DNA of 64,000 nt, taken from Thiothrix fructosivorans (lineage in GTDB: Bacteria; Pseudomonadota; Gammaproteobacteria; Thiotrichales; Thiotrichaceae). Location: the NCBI RefSeq assembly GCF_017349355.1, contig NZ_JAFMPM010000005.1, forward strand, positions 248,001 through 312,000, in the 5' to 3' direction. Positions within the stretch are counted from its first letter, which is position 1, and every line of letters starts with the position of its first letter. A program made the translations under genes and the position numbers. The notes beneath the pieces are model-generated. The model saw only the letters and a program-made list of their open reading frames with translations. It did not search any database and was not told where the DNA came from. Shown piece by piece: positions 26,583 through 35,172 of this stretch.

Positions 26583-28907
26583 ATGAAACTGGAAGAAAAG
26601 GATCTCGACATTTTCAAAAAGCTGGATTCCAATGTTTATCTCACCCTCAATGATAAGCAAGCGTTGAAAGTCAGTGTCGATGAATTAGCGTTGCGTTTGG
26701 TTGAACGCGATAGGCGTTTGCAGGAAATGTCGGGGTTGCTGCTGGAAAAGGATGGTCATATTCGAGTACGCGATGCCCGCATTGATGAACGCGACAAGCG
26801 CATGGAAACCTTGGCACGTTTGCTGGGCGAAAAAGAAAAGCTTTTGACTCAGCAAAACCAGTTGTTGGAAGACAAAGAAAAAACCCTGCGCACCCGCGAC
26901 GAAGGGGTGATTGCCAGAGATCGTGCGGTACAACAGCGCGATACTATGTTGAGTGACCGCGAATCCCGCTTGAGCAGTCTAGAACAAAACCTCGCTCACT
27001 ACGAAAAGCTGCTTCAGGAAAAAGAGCTGCAAATCCAAATGCGTGACCGCAGTTTGGAAGATAAAGACCGTTCCTTATCCCGCATCGATCAAGCCATCCA
27101 AAGCAAAGATAAGCTGCTGCAAAGCCGTGATGACAGCATTATCAAGAAAGACCAGCAGTTGGTGGATCGCGAAACACTGTTGCAGGAACGCACCCGCCAG
27201 ACACTTGAGCAGGAAAAAATGCTCAAGGAACGTGATAAGCATCTCAGCGACCGTGATAACCATGTGTCGGAACGGGATCGTCAACTGGCGGCGCGTGATG
27301 GGCATATCGACCTTGCCAACCAGCATTTGCAATCCCGTGATCGCACCATTGCGGAGCGTGATCAGCAAATTCAAACACGGGAAGTATTGCTCAAGGAAAA
27401 AGCGAGTTTGTTGCAAGAGCGCGACCAGCGCATTGGCATTCAACAGCAGCAAGTCGAAAAACGCGATACCACGCTGAGTCAACGTGACCGCGAACTGAGC
27501 GAACGTGACCGTACCATTGGTGAGCGCGATGACGAATTGCGCTTGCGCGAGGAGGCGATTCGCGCTCGTGACCAGCAAGGGCTGGATTTCTTGCAAACGA
27601 TTCGTGAACTCGAAGACCATTTGCAGGAACGTGATGCCAATCTCACGGAACGTGATCGCCAATTGGCGATGCGTGATGAGCGTATTAATAAAGCAGACGA
27701 CGATTTGCGTGACCGTGATACACGTTTATCGAGCCGTGATCGCACGGTGGAAGAGCGTGATGTGCAAATCACCGAGCGTGATCGACGCGTCAAGGAGCGC
27801 GATATTTCGCTGCGTGATCGTGATACGCGTATCAGTGGGCAAGATTTGCAATTGCGCGAGCGCGATAAGCAGTTGCAGTTGCGTGATGCCCAGTTGCAAA
27901 GCCGTGATGTCACCATCGGCGAACGCGACCACGGCATTAAGCAACGTGATGCGCACGTTTCCCAGTTAAACACGCAGATGCAGGAACGCGATGAAACCAT
28001 TCATGCGCGTGATTCGTTGTTGACGGAGCGCAATGCGGCGATTCAGCAGCGTGACGATACAGTGCGGGAGCGTGATTTCCAGCTTACCGAGCGTGATCAG
28101 AGTATTCTTCAGCGCGATACCTCGCTGCATGAACGTGATTTGCACATCCAAACGTTGGGCGAGTTCATTACCGAGCGCGATACCAGTTTGCAAGCGCGAG
28201 ATACCGAAATTTCGGCACGGGATGAGCAAGTGCGTCACTTGCAATTGGATGTGCACCTACGTGATCAAAGCATTGCGGAGCGCGATGTGCAGTTACAGTT
28301 GCGTGATCAAACCGTGCAGGATCGCGACGAATTTTTGTCAGAACGCGAAGAAACGATTGCCGAACGTGATGCAACAGTGGCGGAGCGTGATGCACAGCTT
28401 GAACAGCGTGATTTGCACCTTCAGCTCAAAGAGGAGGCACTGCAAGCGCGGGATCAGCAGATTCACTTGCGTGATGCCACGGTGGCGGAGCGTGATAGCA
28501 GCTTGCATGAACGCCATATTACGCTGGGGTTACGTGATGCGCAGCTTCAAGCGCGGGATGATCAGCTCAATAAGCGTGATAGCAGCCTGCATGAGCGTGA
28601 TCAGACGATTATTGCTAAGGAAGCACACATTCGTCGTCGGGATGAACGCCTTCAGGAATTGACCTTGCGGATTCAGCATCTGGAGAATGCGTTGAAAGAG
28701 CATCTCCAGCAATTGCAGAACCGTGATGAATCTTTGCATCAGCGTGATTTGATCATTGCCCAGCGCGATCGCCAAGTGGATAAATTGGATAAAAGCGTGG
28801 TCAAGTATGCAGCGGGGGCGCAAAGCGTGTTTATTAAAGGTGCGGTGACGGGCTTGATGGCGGCATTGGTATTTGTGCTGGGATTGCGCCTGATGGCTAT
28901 TTTCTAA
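26583..28907 (+). CDS. Giant heptad-repeat coiled-coil protein with C-terminal membrane anchor
   Basis: A 774-residue protein from the ATG at 26583 (AGGAACGAG upstream); a GTG six codons earlier is possible. From about residue 70 to 740 nearly every seven residues repeat the pattern x-x-L/I-x-x-R-D (for example LTERDRQLAMRDERI and LQERDETIHARD), roughly 95 heptads. A charged Arg-Asp pair recurs at a fixed position. The last ~22 residues (GAVTGLMAALVFVLGLRLMAIF) form a transmembrane helix, so it is probably tail-anchored with a rod of the order of 100 nm. No known domain was recognised. The short N-terminal ~65 residues are less regular. Confidence 0.85.
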   Translation: MKLEEKDLDIFKKLDSNVYLTLNDKQALKVSVDELALRLVERDRRLQEMSGLLLEKDGHIRVRDARIDERDKRMETLARLLGEKEKLLTQQNQLLEDKEKTLRTRDEGVIARDRAVQQRDTMLSDRESRLSSLEQNLAHYEKLLQEKELQIQMRDRSLEDKDRSLSRIDQAIQSKDKLLQSRDDSIIKKDQQLVDRETLLQERTRQTLEQEKMLKERDKHLSDRDNHVSERDRQLAARDGHIDLANQHLQSRDRTIAERDQQIQTREVLLKEKASLLQERDQRIGIQQQQVEKRDTTLSQRDRELSERDRTIGERDDELRLREEAIRARDQQGLDFLQTIRELEDHLQERDANLTERDRQLAMRDERINKADDDLRDRDTRLSSRDRTVEERDVQITERDRRVKERDISLRDRDTRISGQDLQLRERDKQLQLRDAQLQSRDVTIGERDHGIKQRDAHVSQLNTQMQERDETIHARDSLLTERNAAIQQRDDTVRERDFQLTERDQSILQRDTSLHERDLHIQTLGEFITERDTSLQARDTEISARDEQVRHLQLDVHLRDQSIAERDVQLQLRDQTVQDRDEFLSEREETIAERDATVAERDAQLEQRDLHLQLKEEALQARDQQIHLRDATVAERDSSLHERHITLGLRDAQLQARDDQLNKRDSSLHERDQTIIAKEAHIRRRDERLQELTLRIQHLENALKEHLQQLQNRDESLHQRDLIIAQRDRQVDKLDKSVVKYAAGAQSVFIKGAVTGLMAALVFVLGLRLMAIF

Positions 28908-28936
28908 GGTTGGCGGTATTTTCCTTGAAAAGGGGA

Positions 28937-28965
28937 TTGACAGTTCGTTCTACTGTCGTTAATAT
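28937..28965 (+). promoter_or_regulatory. Consensus sigma70 promoter for tRNA-Met
   Basis: A perfect -35 TTGACA (28937-28942) and -10 TAATAT (28960-28965) are separated by exactly 17 bases. A GC-rich stretch (GCGCC) follows the -10, as in stringently controlled stable-RNA promoters. The tRNA begins 12 bases after the -10. Confidence 0.85.
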
Positions 28966-28977
28966 TTGCGCCTCTAC

Positions 28978-29054
28978 GGCTACATAGCTCAGTTGGTTAG
29001 AGCACATCACTCATAATGATGGGGTCCCTAGTTCGAATCTAGGTGTAGCCACCA
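28978..29054 (+). tRNA. tRNA-Met (anticodon CAU), integration site
   Basis: A 77-base cloverleaf with acceptor GGCTACA/TGTAGCC, D-arm GCTCAGTTGGTTAGAGC, anticodon loop CTCATAA (CAT) and T-arm CCTAGTTCGAATCTAGG, with encoded CCA. The acceptor begins with a G-C pair, as expected of an elongator. Its 3' 51 bases are repeated at 43250-43300, so the gene carries the left attachment site of the integrated element and remains intact. Confidence 0.95.
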
Positions 29055-29055
29055 A
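29004..29055 (+). repeat. attL (left attachment site)
   Basis: 52 bases of the tRNA-Met anticodon arm, T-arm and 3' end, identical to 43250-43301. Identity stops on the left at 29003 (C against T) and on the right at 29056 (C against A). Confidence 0.93.
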
Positions 29056-29062
29056 CAAATTC

Positions 29063-29100
29063 AAAGGGTTGTATCTTAACGGATGCAACCCTTTTTGTTT
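29063..29100 (+). terminator. Terminator downstream of tRNA-Met, inside the element's left end
   Basis: The stem AAAGGGTTG/CAACCCTTT closes a 14-base loop and is followed by T-rich sequence. It lies just inside attL, so the element supplies the tRNA gene with a terminator replacing the one now beyond attR. Confidence 0.8.
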
Positions 29101-29120
29101 TTGGCTATTTTTACGGCTTT

Positions 29121-29162
29121 CTTAGTCACGGGTTTAGTCACGCAATTTGTTTGCTAGGATTG
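29121..29162 (+). repeat. Left copy of a ~42-bp subterminal direct repeat
   Basis: This copy contains two TTAGTCACG units followed by ATTTG and TAGGATTG. It matches 43092-43133 with a few mismatches in the same orientation. The pair lies just inside the two attachment sites, as arm-type integrase or excisionase sites do (inference). Confidence 0.65.
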
Positions 29163-29177
29163 GACAACCCTCTCCCC

Positions 29178-29465
29178 CTATCGCCACAGTGACATAAACA
29201 AGGCGATACCCCAGACGAATCCGCCGATCATGAATTGATACCAGTCACTACCCCATTCTTCAAAGTGTTTCGCCTTCGGAAATATCAAACCCGCTGCAAT
29301 GGTAAAGAGCGATACTTGCAACCAGCCTAGCCATTCAGGAAGATCATTCATGAATTGCCAGTTAGCCAATTGAACAAGCTGTTTTGCGTCGATTAGCCAA
29401 CTCACCAATAACAGGGTTAGCAGTGCGAATACTGCACGCCCCCATTGCTTCCAATCCTGATACAT
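29178..29465 (-). CDS. Small membrane protein of the element
   Basis: A 95-residue protein with an AAGGTGA ribosome site and three hydrophobic segments (VFALLTLLLVSWLI, WLGWLQVSLFTIAAGLIF, FMIGGFVWGIALFMSL). It is the last gene of the minus-strand replication/membrane operon. No family was recognised. A structural or secretion role in a phage-like element is only a possibility. Confidence 0.65.
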   Translation of the reverse strand: MYQDWKQWGRAVFALLTLLLVSWLIDAKQLVQLANWQFMNDLPEWLGWLQVSLFTIAAGLIFPKAKHFEEWGSDWYQFMIGGFVWGIALFMSLWR

Positions 29466-29556
29466 CGCATCACCTTAGGTTTGTATTGAAGCCGCGCATC
29501 ATGCCACAAATGCAAAAAGCCGGAACTAGTCCGGCTCTTGGTGAATGAATCGCGGG

Positions 29557-31653
29557 TTACGCTAACAGGTATTTAGGAAAAGGCGGTTTTCCGGTGTATC
29601 GAGGATTCAGCAGCAATACGCCCTCTTTTGCCGCCCGTGCTTGCCAGATGACAATGAGCGCGTTCATTCCTTCGGGGGTGATCGTGCGTTTTTTGCCTTG
29701 GCACAAATGAGCGTTAACGAATGAACGTCCATCGCGGGTAGTCAGTTTTGTTTCACCTGACAGAATCGCGGCTTTCCATTGTTCATACAGCCCGTAGCCC
29801 TCTTTCAGAATGTCGGCTTCGATCTTGCTTTGAGCATCCTTCATTGCTTCCAGTAGCTCTTTTTCCGCATCATGCGAATGAGCGCGTTCATTGGTTGAAT
29901 GAGTAGGTTCATTGCAGACAGTACGTTCATTGGTTGAATGAGCGCGTTCATTGGTTGGAATGATTTTTTCCGCGATGCGCTCAAGGATGACATCGTTCAG
30001 CGGGGCGGGGTTTGCCATGCCTGCATAAGCATCAAACACCGCCGCCTGAATCGCTTCTGGTGAGTTCGCGCCTGATTGCTTTACGTTGGCATGGATGCGC
30101 TTCACCGTTTCCTCTACGGACAAACGCGGAACGTTTACGCTGGATGTTGGGGAAGGTGAGTCCGTTTCTTTTGGCGCTAAATACTTAATAGTATTTTCAC
30201 CAGATAAGCCGGAATGTGTAGCGCGTTCATGTTCTGCCAATTGCTCTTCATATAAGCGTTGCACGGTGGCGCGTTGTTCTGGCGATTGCTTAAAGCCGCT
30301 AGACTCTTTAATAAATGGCGCATCACTAGCCCACCGTTCAGCCAATTGGTATTCATTGCCGCGTTTCACTAGAACATTGTCTTTGGTGGACAAATGCATC
30401 AGTAAATTTTCTGCCAACTTCATGACAGTTTTCTTAGGCGTTTCATAGCCAGCGTCGTGCAGGGTTTTCTCAATAGCAGGGTAGAGTGCTTTAACAGTGG
30501 GTTCTAACTCACTATTCAGCAATTGCGTCCTGATTGATTTCAGCATTTCGTTCATAACGTCCTGATCGGGTTTACCCGCTAGTTCGTCCAGTTTGTCGCC
30601 AACTTTGCCCGCTACGTTTTGAACATCGCCCATCATTTGATTATGTGCGTAGTTTGCGCGTGCGTATTCGGTGGCGATAACCTCAGGTGAGGCTTTTAAC
30701 CCGGCTTCGACTTTTTGGGCATATTCGCCCACGGTTTGACGGGCAGAGTTCGCGCCATTGGTAAAGGCCGACAGTGGGGCGGTTTCGTTGGCGTTGCTGT
30801 AGGTGGTAACACTGCCGTCATGTTTGCGCGGTGGTTGGCGTAATTTGCGGGTCACGTCGTAACCATGTGCCATCAGGTATTCTCTGGATTGTGCGAATTG
30901 ACCGCCCAAATAGTGAAACGCATATTCAAAGAAGCTTATCAATGTCAGGCTTAAAAGAAAGCTGGCAACAGTTCCGCCCGCTCCAAACACCTCACGAATG
31001 AAGTTTACCAATGGGTGATAGTTGTTTTCATCACGTTCCATCGTTTTAGCCGTGCCAGCGAGTGCAATAGCTTTGGCCTGATTGCTTGCGTTTCCGTTGG
31101 CAATCATTTTGTTTACGGCTTCAACACGCGCTTTAGCACCTTCACAATGTTTTTCCTTTCCACGGGATAGACGTTCCTCGCATTGCGCCAGTTTCATTTC
31201 AGCGTTTTGCAGGTCAGCAGAGTAGGGGTTGTAGCTTCCAGTCGTGGCTCCACCAATGGCTGCAATCACCGCTTTGTAGGTTGGGGATTCTTGGCTTTTG
31301 GTTTCCATGCGGATAGCGTCCCGTTCCATGCCTTGTCCGATCTCCGATAGCAGGGAGAACCCGACCGCTACACACACAGCAATGATGGTGGCCTTTTTGC
31401 CGCCTTCGGTATCGCCCTGCGAGTACAGAAAGAACTGATAGGCAGTCATGACCGCTACCAGCCCCAAAGAGGGGATAGCTTGCGCCCATTGGGAACCGTC
31501 CCATTCCATGATTCGCAGATGACCGGCAAAGTAGCCCACCACGAAGTAAGCCGACATTAGGTAGGCAGTGATAGCCGCGATGATGTAAGCAAGTTGACGT
31601 TGCTTGTATTCGGCATAAGCCAGACCTGCATTAAAGGGTTTTTTGTTGTTCAT
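29557..31653 (-). CDS. Large membrane protein of the element, four TM segments and long cytoplasmic tail
   Basis: A 698-residue protein with a GAGGTAA ribosome site. Hydrophobic segments lie at about residues 21-43, 60-77, 88-105 and 227-249. Between the third and fourth is a Cys-containing region (CEERLSRGKEKHC). The last 450 residues are soluble and helix-rich, with a repeated NERAHSTNER/NEPTHSTNERAHS stretch encoded by a DNA repeat. The C terminus (LTTRDGRSFVNAHLCQGKKR) looks like a small folded domain. It is unlike the Zot ATPases of filamentous phages, as no Walker motif is visible. Function unknown. Confidence 0.7.
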   Translation of the reverse strand: MNNKKPFNAGLAYAEYKQRQLAYIIAAITAYLMSAYFVVGYFAGHLRIMEWDGSQWAQAIPSLGLVAVMTAYQFFLYSQGDTEGGKKATIIAVCVAVGFSLLSEIGQGMERDAIRMETKSQESPTYKAVIAAIGGATTGSYNPYSADLQNAEMKLAQCEERLSRGKEKHCEGAKARVEAVNKMIANGNASNQAKAIALAGTAKTMERDENNYHPLVNFIREVFGAGGTVASFLLSLTLISFFEYAFHYLGGQFAQSREYLMAHGYDVTRKLRQPPRKHDGSVTTYSNANETAPLSAFTNGANSARQTVGEYAQKVEAGLKASPEVIATEYARANYAHNQMMGDVQNVAGKVGDKLDELAGKPDQDVMNEMLKSIRTQLLNSELEPTVKALYPAIEKTLHDAGYETPKKTVMKLAENLLMHLSTKDNVLVKRGNEYQLAERWASDAPFIKESSGFKQSPEQRATVQRLYEEQLAEHERATHSGLSGENTIKYLAPKETDSPSPTSSVNVPRLSVEETVKRIHANVKQSGANSPEAIQAAVFDAYAGMANPAPLNDVILERIAEKIIPTNERAHSTNERTVCNEPTHSTNERAHSHDAEKELLEAMKDAQSKIEADILKEGYGLYEQWKAAILSGETKLTTRDGRSFVNAHLCQGKKRTITPEGMNALIVIWQARAAKEGVLLLNPRYTGKPPFPKYLLA

Positions 31654-31664
31654 GATTGTTTACC

Positions 31665-32009
31665 TCAAAACCAGTAAGCGAGAAGGAGAACTGAGAACGT
31701 AAAGGCAATTGCTCTTACGCCGTGCTGTGATTGCGCCGCGATAGTTGCCGCTAGACACAAAGTCAGCCCCATCATGGTGTAAGCCGCGTTATTCATCGCT
31801 GGCATCATCCCTGCATAGTGCAGGCCGAATACCGACGGGATTAGCAGGAAGAATGCCCACCACAACCACGCCACGAAGGCAGAGAACCACGGTATCAGGG
31901 CATGGATAACGCGCCAGTCGATACCGTTGTCGGTGGTGCGGATAGCGCCCGCGTTGCGAATCGCTGCCAGTTCCGCATTCTGTGAGGCGGTCAAGAGTGG
32001 GTTGCTCAT
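31665..32009 (-). CDS. Membrane protein of the element
   Basis: A 114-residue protein from the ATG at 32009, chosen because GGGAGGGG precedes it; it overlaps the upstream 74-residue gene by four bases (ATGA). It has a short polar N terminus, then three hydrophobic segments (ALIPWFSAFVAWLWWAFFLL, AAYTMMGLTLCLAATIAAQ, AIAFTFSVLLLAYWF). No family recognised. It sits between the replication gene and the large membrane protein. Confidence 0.65.
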   Translation of the reverse strand: MSNPLLTASQNAELAAIRNAGAIRTTDNGIDWRVIHALIPWFSAFVAWLWWAFFLLIPSVFGLHYAGMMPAMNNAAYTMMGLTLCLAATIAAQSQHGVRAIAFTFSVLLLAYWF

Positions 32010-32230
32010 GCTTCGCCCCTCCCGACACGTAACAAGTGAGTTAATGCCAGATGTCCCAAAAAGGCATATTCGCGCCGCTCTTCGTCGGTCGGTGCGCATA
32101 CTTCAAGGATATTCAGGGCATTTTCTAGGTGATTCCATTGGTATTCAGAATCATCCTTTAATGCGGCTTTCCAGTTGCGGGTTAGCCACTTTTGAGCGTT
32201 GGAGTTCATGACGATGTGCTGCTGGTTCAT
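32006..32230 (-). CDS. Small hypothetical protein coupled to the replication gene
   Basis: A 74-residue soluble, helical protein (for example KWLTRNWKAALKDDSEY and EERREYAFLGHLALTHLLRVG). Both ends overlap neighbours by four bases (ATGA), so it is translated as part of the rep operon. No family recognised. Size and position would fit a single-strand binding or replication helper protein, but nothing in the sequence proves this. Confidence 0.6.
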   Translation of the reverse strand: MNQQHIVMNSNAQKWLTRNWKAALKDDSEYQWNHLENALNILEVCAPTDEERREYAFLGHLALTHLLRVGRGEA

Positions 32231-33918
32231 GCTGCCACCTCATATCTACAATTATTTTCCAGAACTCCAAGGGGCGAATTTTCAGCGATTGCCAGAAATT
32301 CAAAGCGGTCAACATCATCACTCTCTGATTCTTCAACACGTCGAACGACTTCCCATGTATGGGTGTGCGTGATGACTTCGATAGAATCAGGTGCGTATTC
32401 CAGACCGATTACGCGGCTTGTGATTTCGCCGTAAAGGTTGGGCTTAGGGTTGTCTATCCTGATTGTGGAAAGTGGCTGTAATGCCTTTTGTGATTGGATT
32501 GTGAGGAATGCCAGATAGTCGGAATGGTCAGCAGCAACACGCGCTAGTTCTACAATGCCGTCTTGACCGTCTTTGATGCGCCGTAGTTCGCGCCAGATGC
32601 CCACTTGACCGAATCCACGGGAGAATTGAAACGCACGGATAACGTGTGTTGTTCGCCATGCGTGAACCCGTGCTGAGGATTCAGCCGCATCAAGCCCACT
32701 TTCAAAGTCTTCGGTAACAGATGCGCCGTCGATGTTCTTTGAAATGTATTTTGCAATGTAAGACGCTGCCCGTCCTTTTTTCGGGTCAATTCGCACGATG
32801 TCAACACGGTATTTCTTTGCGCCCGCTTCGTCTGCATCTTCACGCAACCATTTTGACCATAGCAGTTTGGTGAATGCTGGCACGCTGGATTCAGCAACAA
32901 AGGCGATGCAATGCCAATGTGTAGCACCATCATGGTGAGGCTCAGTAACGCGCATAAAATCGCACTGAATCGCCTTGTGTTTGAGTGCAGCGCGTAACCT
33001 TGCCCAACTCACTGATAGCCATTCATGCCCCAAACGCGGGGTATTGATGCGGTTTTCAATGGTGGCGGATTTGCCCCGACCACGCCGCCATTCAATCACC
33101 TCTTGATACTTCGGATTCTGGACAATTTGACCGCCGATCGTGTGCTTAACGCCCATTGAATCGGTTTTGATGTAACCCGCTTTACGGGTGAATTGATGGA
33201 ACTTTGATGGTGCAGTCAGGGTAAGGAATAGGGCGATTTTGCCTTGTGCTGCAAAGAACTTTTCGCCATCGCTGATGCGTAACATCATTTCGTTGCGACG
33301 GTTGTTAGGGTTGGATATGCCAGCATCAACGGCTTGCATCATGGGCATGACTTCGCCGGTATCCACGTCAATTAGATCGCAGGATTCTAGCCATTCACGA
33401 TTACGCTCTTGACGCATCAAAGCGCGGCTCAGTGAGTGATTGCTGATATAAACTTGCTTTCCAGCATTCACAAAGCCTAAGCGGATAGCCTGCAATTCCT
33501 GTTGTTGCGCCTGTTGATTGCGCAATTTACGCAACCACCATTTTTCAGAACAGAGACGCGCTCTAATGCCTTCGGTAACGGCTTTTTCGCCCGTTGTGCC
33601 ATCGTGACGGATTGTCTGCTTAGAAACGATTGGCGGGGCGATATTACGGCTTTTCAGGTAGTCGAATGCGCGTTTTAGTGGTGTTCCCTCTGGTGCAAGC
33701 TGTTTGCATTTTGACGCTGCCAACATCGCAGAGAAGCGCAAGCCGTCTTCGTCTTTGTCGCTGGCAGGTGAACGGCTGGCAATGGCTTGTTGCTGGTGCA
33801 AATAGTTTTCACCATTCGCGGATTCAGCATGATGCTGTTGCCATTCGGCTTCAATATCTTTAACAAAAGCGGGGTTGAAGCTGGAATACGCGGGGTTAGT
33901 TTGGGCGACGTGCATCAT
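32227..33918 (-). CDS. Rolling-circle replication initiation endonuclease (phage GPA-like, two tyrosines)
   Basis: A 563-residue protein with hallmarks of the bacteriophage replication gene A family. An HUH motif HWHCIAF occurs near residue 333, and the catalytic pair YIAKYISKN near residue 388 shows two tyrosines three residues apart, as in P2 A protein. Such enzymes nick the double-strand origin, attach to the 5' end and start rolling-circle copying. Start and stop overlap neighbours by four bases. This implies that the excised element replicates through single-stranded DNA. Confidence 0.88.
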   Translation of the reverse strand: MMHVAQTNPAYSSFNPAFVKDIEAEWQQHHAESANGENYLHQQQAIASRSPASDKDEDGLRFSAMLAASKCKQLAPEGTPLKRAFDYLKSRNIAPPIVSKQTIRHDGTTGEKAVTEGIRARLCSEKWWLRKLRNQQAQQQELQAIRLGFVNAGKQVYISNHSLSRALMRQERNREWLESCDLIDVDTGEVMPMMQAVDAGISNPNNRRNEMMLRISDGEKFFAAQGKIALFLTLTAPSKFHQFTRKAGYIKTDSMGVKHTIGGQIVQNPKYQEVIEWRRGRGKSATIENRINTPRLGHEWLSVSWARLRAALKHKAIQCDFMRVTEPHHDGATHWHCIAFVAESSVPAFTKLLWSKWLREDADEAGAKKYRVDIVRIDPKKGRAASYIAKYISKNIDGASVTEDFESGLDAAESSARVHAWRTTHVIRAFQFSRGFGQVGIWRELRRIKDGQDGIVELARVAADHSDYLAFLTIQSQKALQPLSTIRIDNPKPNLYGEITSRVIGLEYAPDSIEVITHTHTWEVVRRVEESESDDVDRFEFLAIAENSPLGVLENNCRYEVAA

Positions 33919-34331
33919 GATTGCACCTCTAAATCAGCTTTCACCAATTCCCAAAGAACCAGCATGTTGGATATTTCTGTATCCATGCCAGCGATTGCGG
34001 TTTTCTTTGTCGTAGGTCTAACGAAGAATTGCCCCAAAATGGCGGCATGGCTTTTCATTCGGGTTGTGATGCTGAAAAGCTCTTGCAGCCTTTGGGCAGG
34101 GGTGAGAAGTGAGAATTTGCCCGTGGTTGCCCGACTTGCCGCCGTGTTTGCGTTTTGCATGGCGACATTGTGCAAGTCCATTAAAGCGGGGGCGGGATTA
34201 CGGGAAATTTCACCGCCGATCATGCCAGCGACATAAGCCCATTCAGTTGGGGTGTCTTCGCGTTGCGCGGTTTTCCATTGTGTGAGAATTGCGTAGGGTA
34301 ATTGTTCGATGATTTTGGTATGATCTTCCAT
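33915..34331 (-). CDS. Hypothetical protein upstream of rep
   Basis: A 138-residue soluble, mostly helical protein with an AAGGAA ribosome site; its stop overlaps the rep start. It has no recognisable domain; LTPAQRLQELFSITTRMKSHA and NMLVLWELVKADLE are helix-like. It is the first gene of the operon running down to 29178. Confidence 0.6.
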   Translation of the reverse strand: MEDHTKIIEQLPYAILTQWKTAQREDTPTEWAYVAGMIGGEISRNPAPALMDLHNVAMQNANTAASRATTGKFSLLTPAQRLQELFSITTRMKSHAAILGQFFVRPTTKKTAIAGMDTEISNMLVLWELVKADLEVQS

Positions 34332-34410
34332 TACTGGATTCCTTCTAAATTAACGGTTTAGTGGTCAGTAAATGGCTGAAAGGGTGGCTCAATACCCGAT
34401 TAGCCCTTGA

Positions 34411-34440
34411 GCGCCTCACCAACACGGTGGGGCGTTTTCG
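34411..34440 (+). terminator. Strong hairpin with T-rich tail
   Basis: The stem CGCCTCACC/GGTGGGGCG (nine pairs, one G-T) with loop AACAC is followed by TTTTCGTTT on the plus strand. The flanking genes are both on the minus strand, so a plus-strand terminator here would stop antisense transcription, or the hairpin may serve another purpose such as a replication signal. Confidence 0.55.
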
Positions 34441-34441
34441 T

Positions 34442-34606
34442 TTATGCCGTTTGTTTCTGTTCCGATGCCTCCTTTACCTGTTCGAGCATTTTATTTACGA
34501 CGTAGTTAATACTGCGGTCTTGCACCTTTGCTTGTTCACGCACCCAATCACCAACACCCTCAGTAAATCGAATGGGATACGGCTTTACGTGTTGCTTTTT
34601 TTCCAT
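34442..34606 (-). CDS. Arc-like ribbon-helix-helix regulator
   Basis: A 54-residue protein from the ATG at 34606; a longer frame to 34642 lacks support. The sequence KPYPIRFTEGVGDWVREQAK followed by DRSINYVVNKMLEQV fits the ribbon-helix-helix pattern: one strand, then two helices. It is divergently transcribed from another RHH gene with only 120 bases between, and the shared region is full of AGAGTC motifs. It is likely a repressor of its own or the divergent gene. Confidence 0.75.
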   Translation of the reverse strand: MEKKQHVKPYPIRFTEGVGDWVREQAKVQDRSINYVVNKMLEQVKEASEQKQTA

Positions 34607-34632
34607 GTTAATAATCCTTATGAAGTCTAAAA

Positions 34633-34713
34633 AGAGTCTCAATAAGAGTCCATGATAGATAGAGTCTAATATAGAGTCAACTATAGAAACATTGATAGAG
34701 TCTTAACAGAGTC
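34633..34713. promoter_or_regulatory. Array of six AGAGTC motifs between divergent RHH genes
   Basis: AGAGTC occurs at 34633, 34645, 34661, 34673, 34697 and 34708, all in the same orientation, with spacings of 12, 16, 12, 24 and 11 bases, close to one or two helical turns. Several are preceded by AT or TA. This looks like a cooperative operator for one or both flanking Arc-like proteins. Confidence 0.75.
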
Positions 34714-34726
34714 ACATAATTAGCGC

Positions 34727-35014
34727 ATGAACAAAGAAAAGCAGATCACACCTTACCCGTTACGCCTTGAGTCTGACCTCAGAAAGCGCCTTGAAGAAGT
34801 TGCGGCTCAAAACGGTCGGTCTTTGCACGCTGAAATAATTGCGTGTCTATCCGTTGCGTCTGGACACAAAAGCGATGCTGAAAAAGCTGATGAAGAACGT
34901 ATTCGAGCGATAGCATTAGAAGTTGTTCGAGAAGAGCTTAAGAAGTCCGGTGTAGCGCCAGCACCAGAACACGAAACGGGTTTTTCCATACCCATGCAAA
35001 AGCGCCACTACTGA
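34727..35014 (+). CDS. Arc-family ribbon-helix-helix DNA-binding protein
   Basis: A 95-residue protein. The N-terminal ~45 residues (TPYPLRLESDLRKRLEEVA, then NGRSLHAEIIACL) match the Arc/Mnt ribbon-helix-helix fold. A charged helix (ADEERIRAIALEVVREELKK) and a flexible tail follow. It is the plus-strand partner of the divergent RHH gene and faces the AGAGTC array. A short palindrome (CGTGAGA/TCTCACG, 35033-35053) lies just after it. Confidence 0.8.
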   Translation: MNKEKQITPYPLRLESDLRKRLEEVAAQNGRSLHAEIIACLSVASGHKSDAEKADEERIRAIALEVVREELKKSGVAPAPEHETGFSIPMQKRHY

Positions 35015-35172
35015 GAAAGTATTTCAGCGTATCGTGAGAGAAGAATTCTCACGTTCAAAAAAACTGACTAGAGATTACGCTGTGTAATCATTTTTCTTGT
35101 TGGGATTTTAGGTGGTTGATGATAGGTTCTCCATAGCTGATAAATTTAACGAATCTTGGAGTAGTAGAGCAA

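Noticed and set aside
27075-28823. Long open frames on the minus strand and in another plus frame across the coiled-coil gene
   Set aside because: The heptad-repeat DNA gives repetitive open frames in all phases; only the 26583-28907 frame has a ribosome site, a regular protein and a membrane end.
29557-31653. Zot-like morphogenesis ATPase of a filamentous phage
   Set aside because: No Walker A or B motif is visible in the 698-residue protein, and the membrane segments are N-terminal and multiple.
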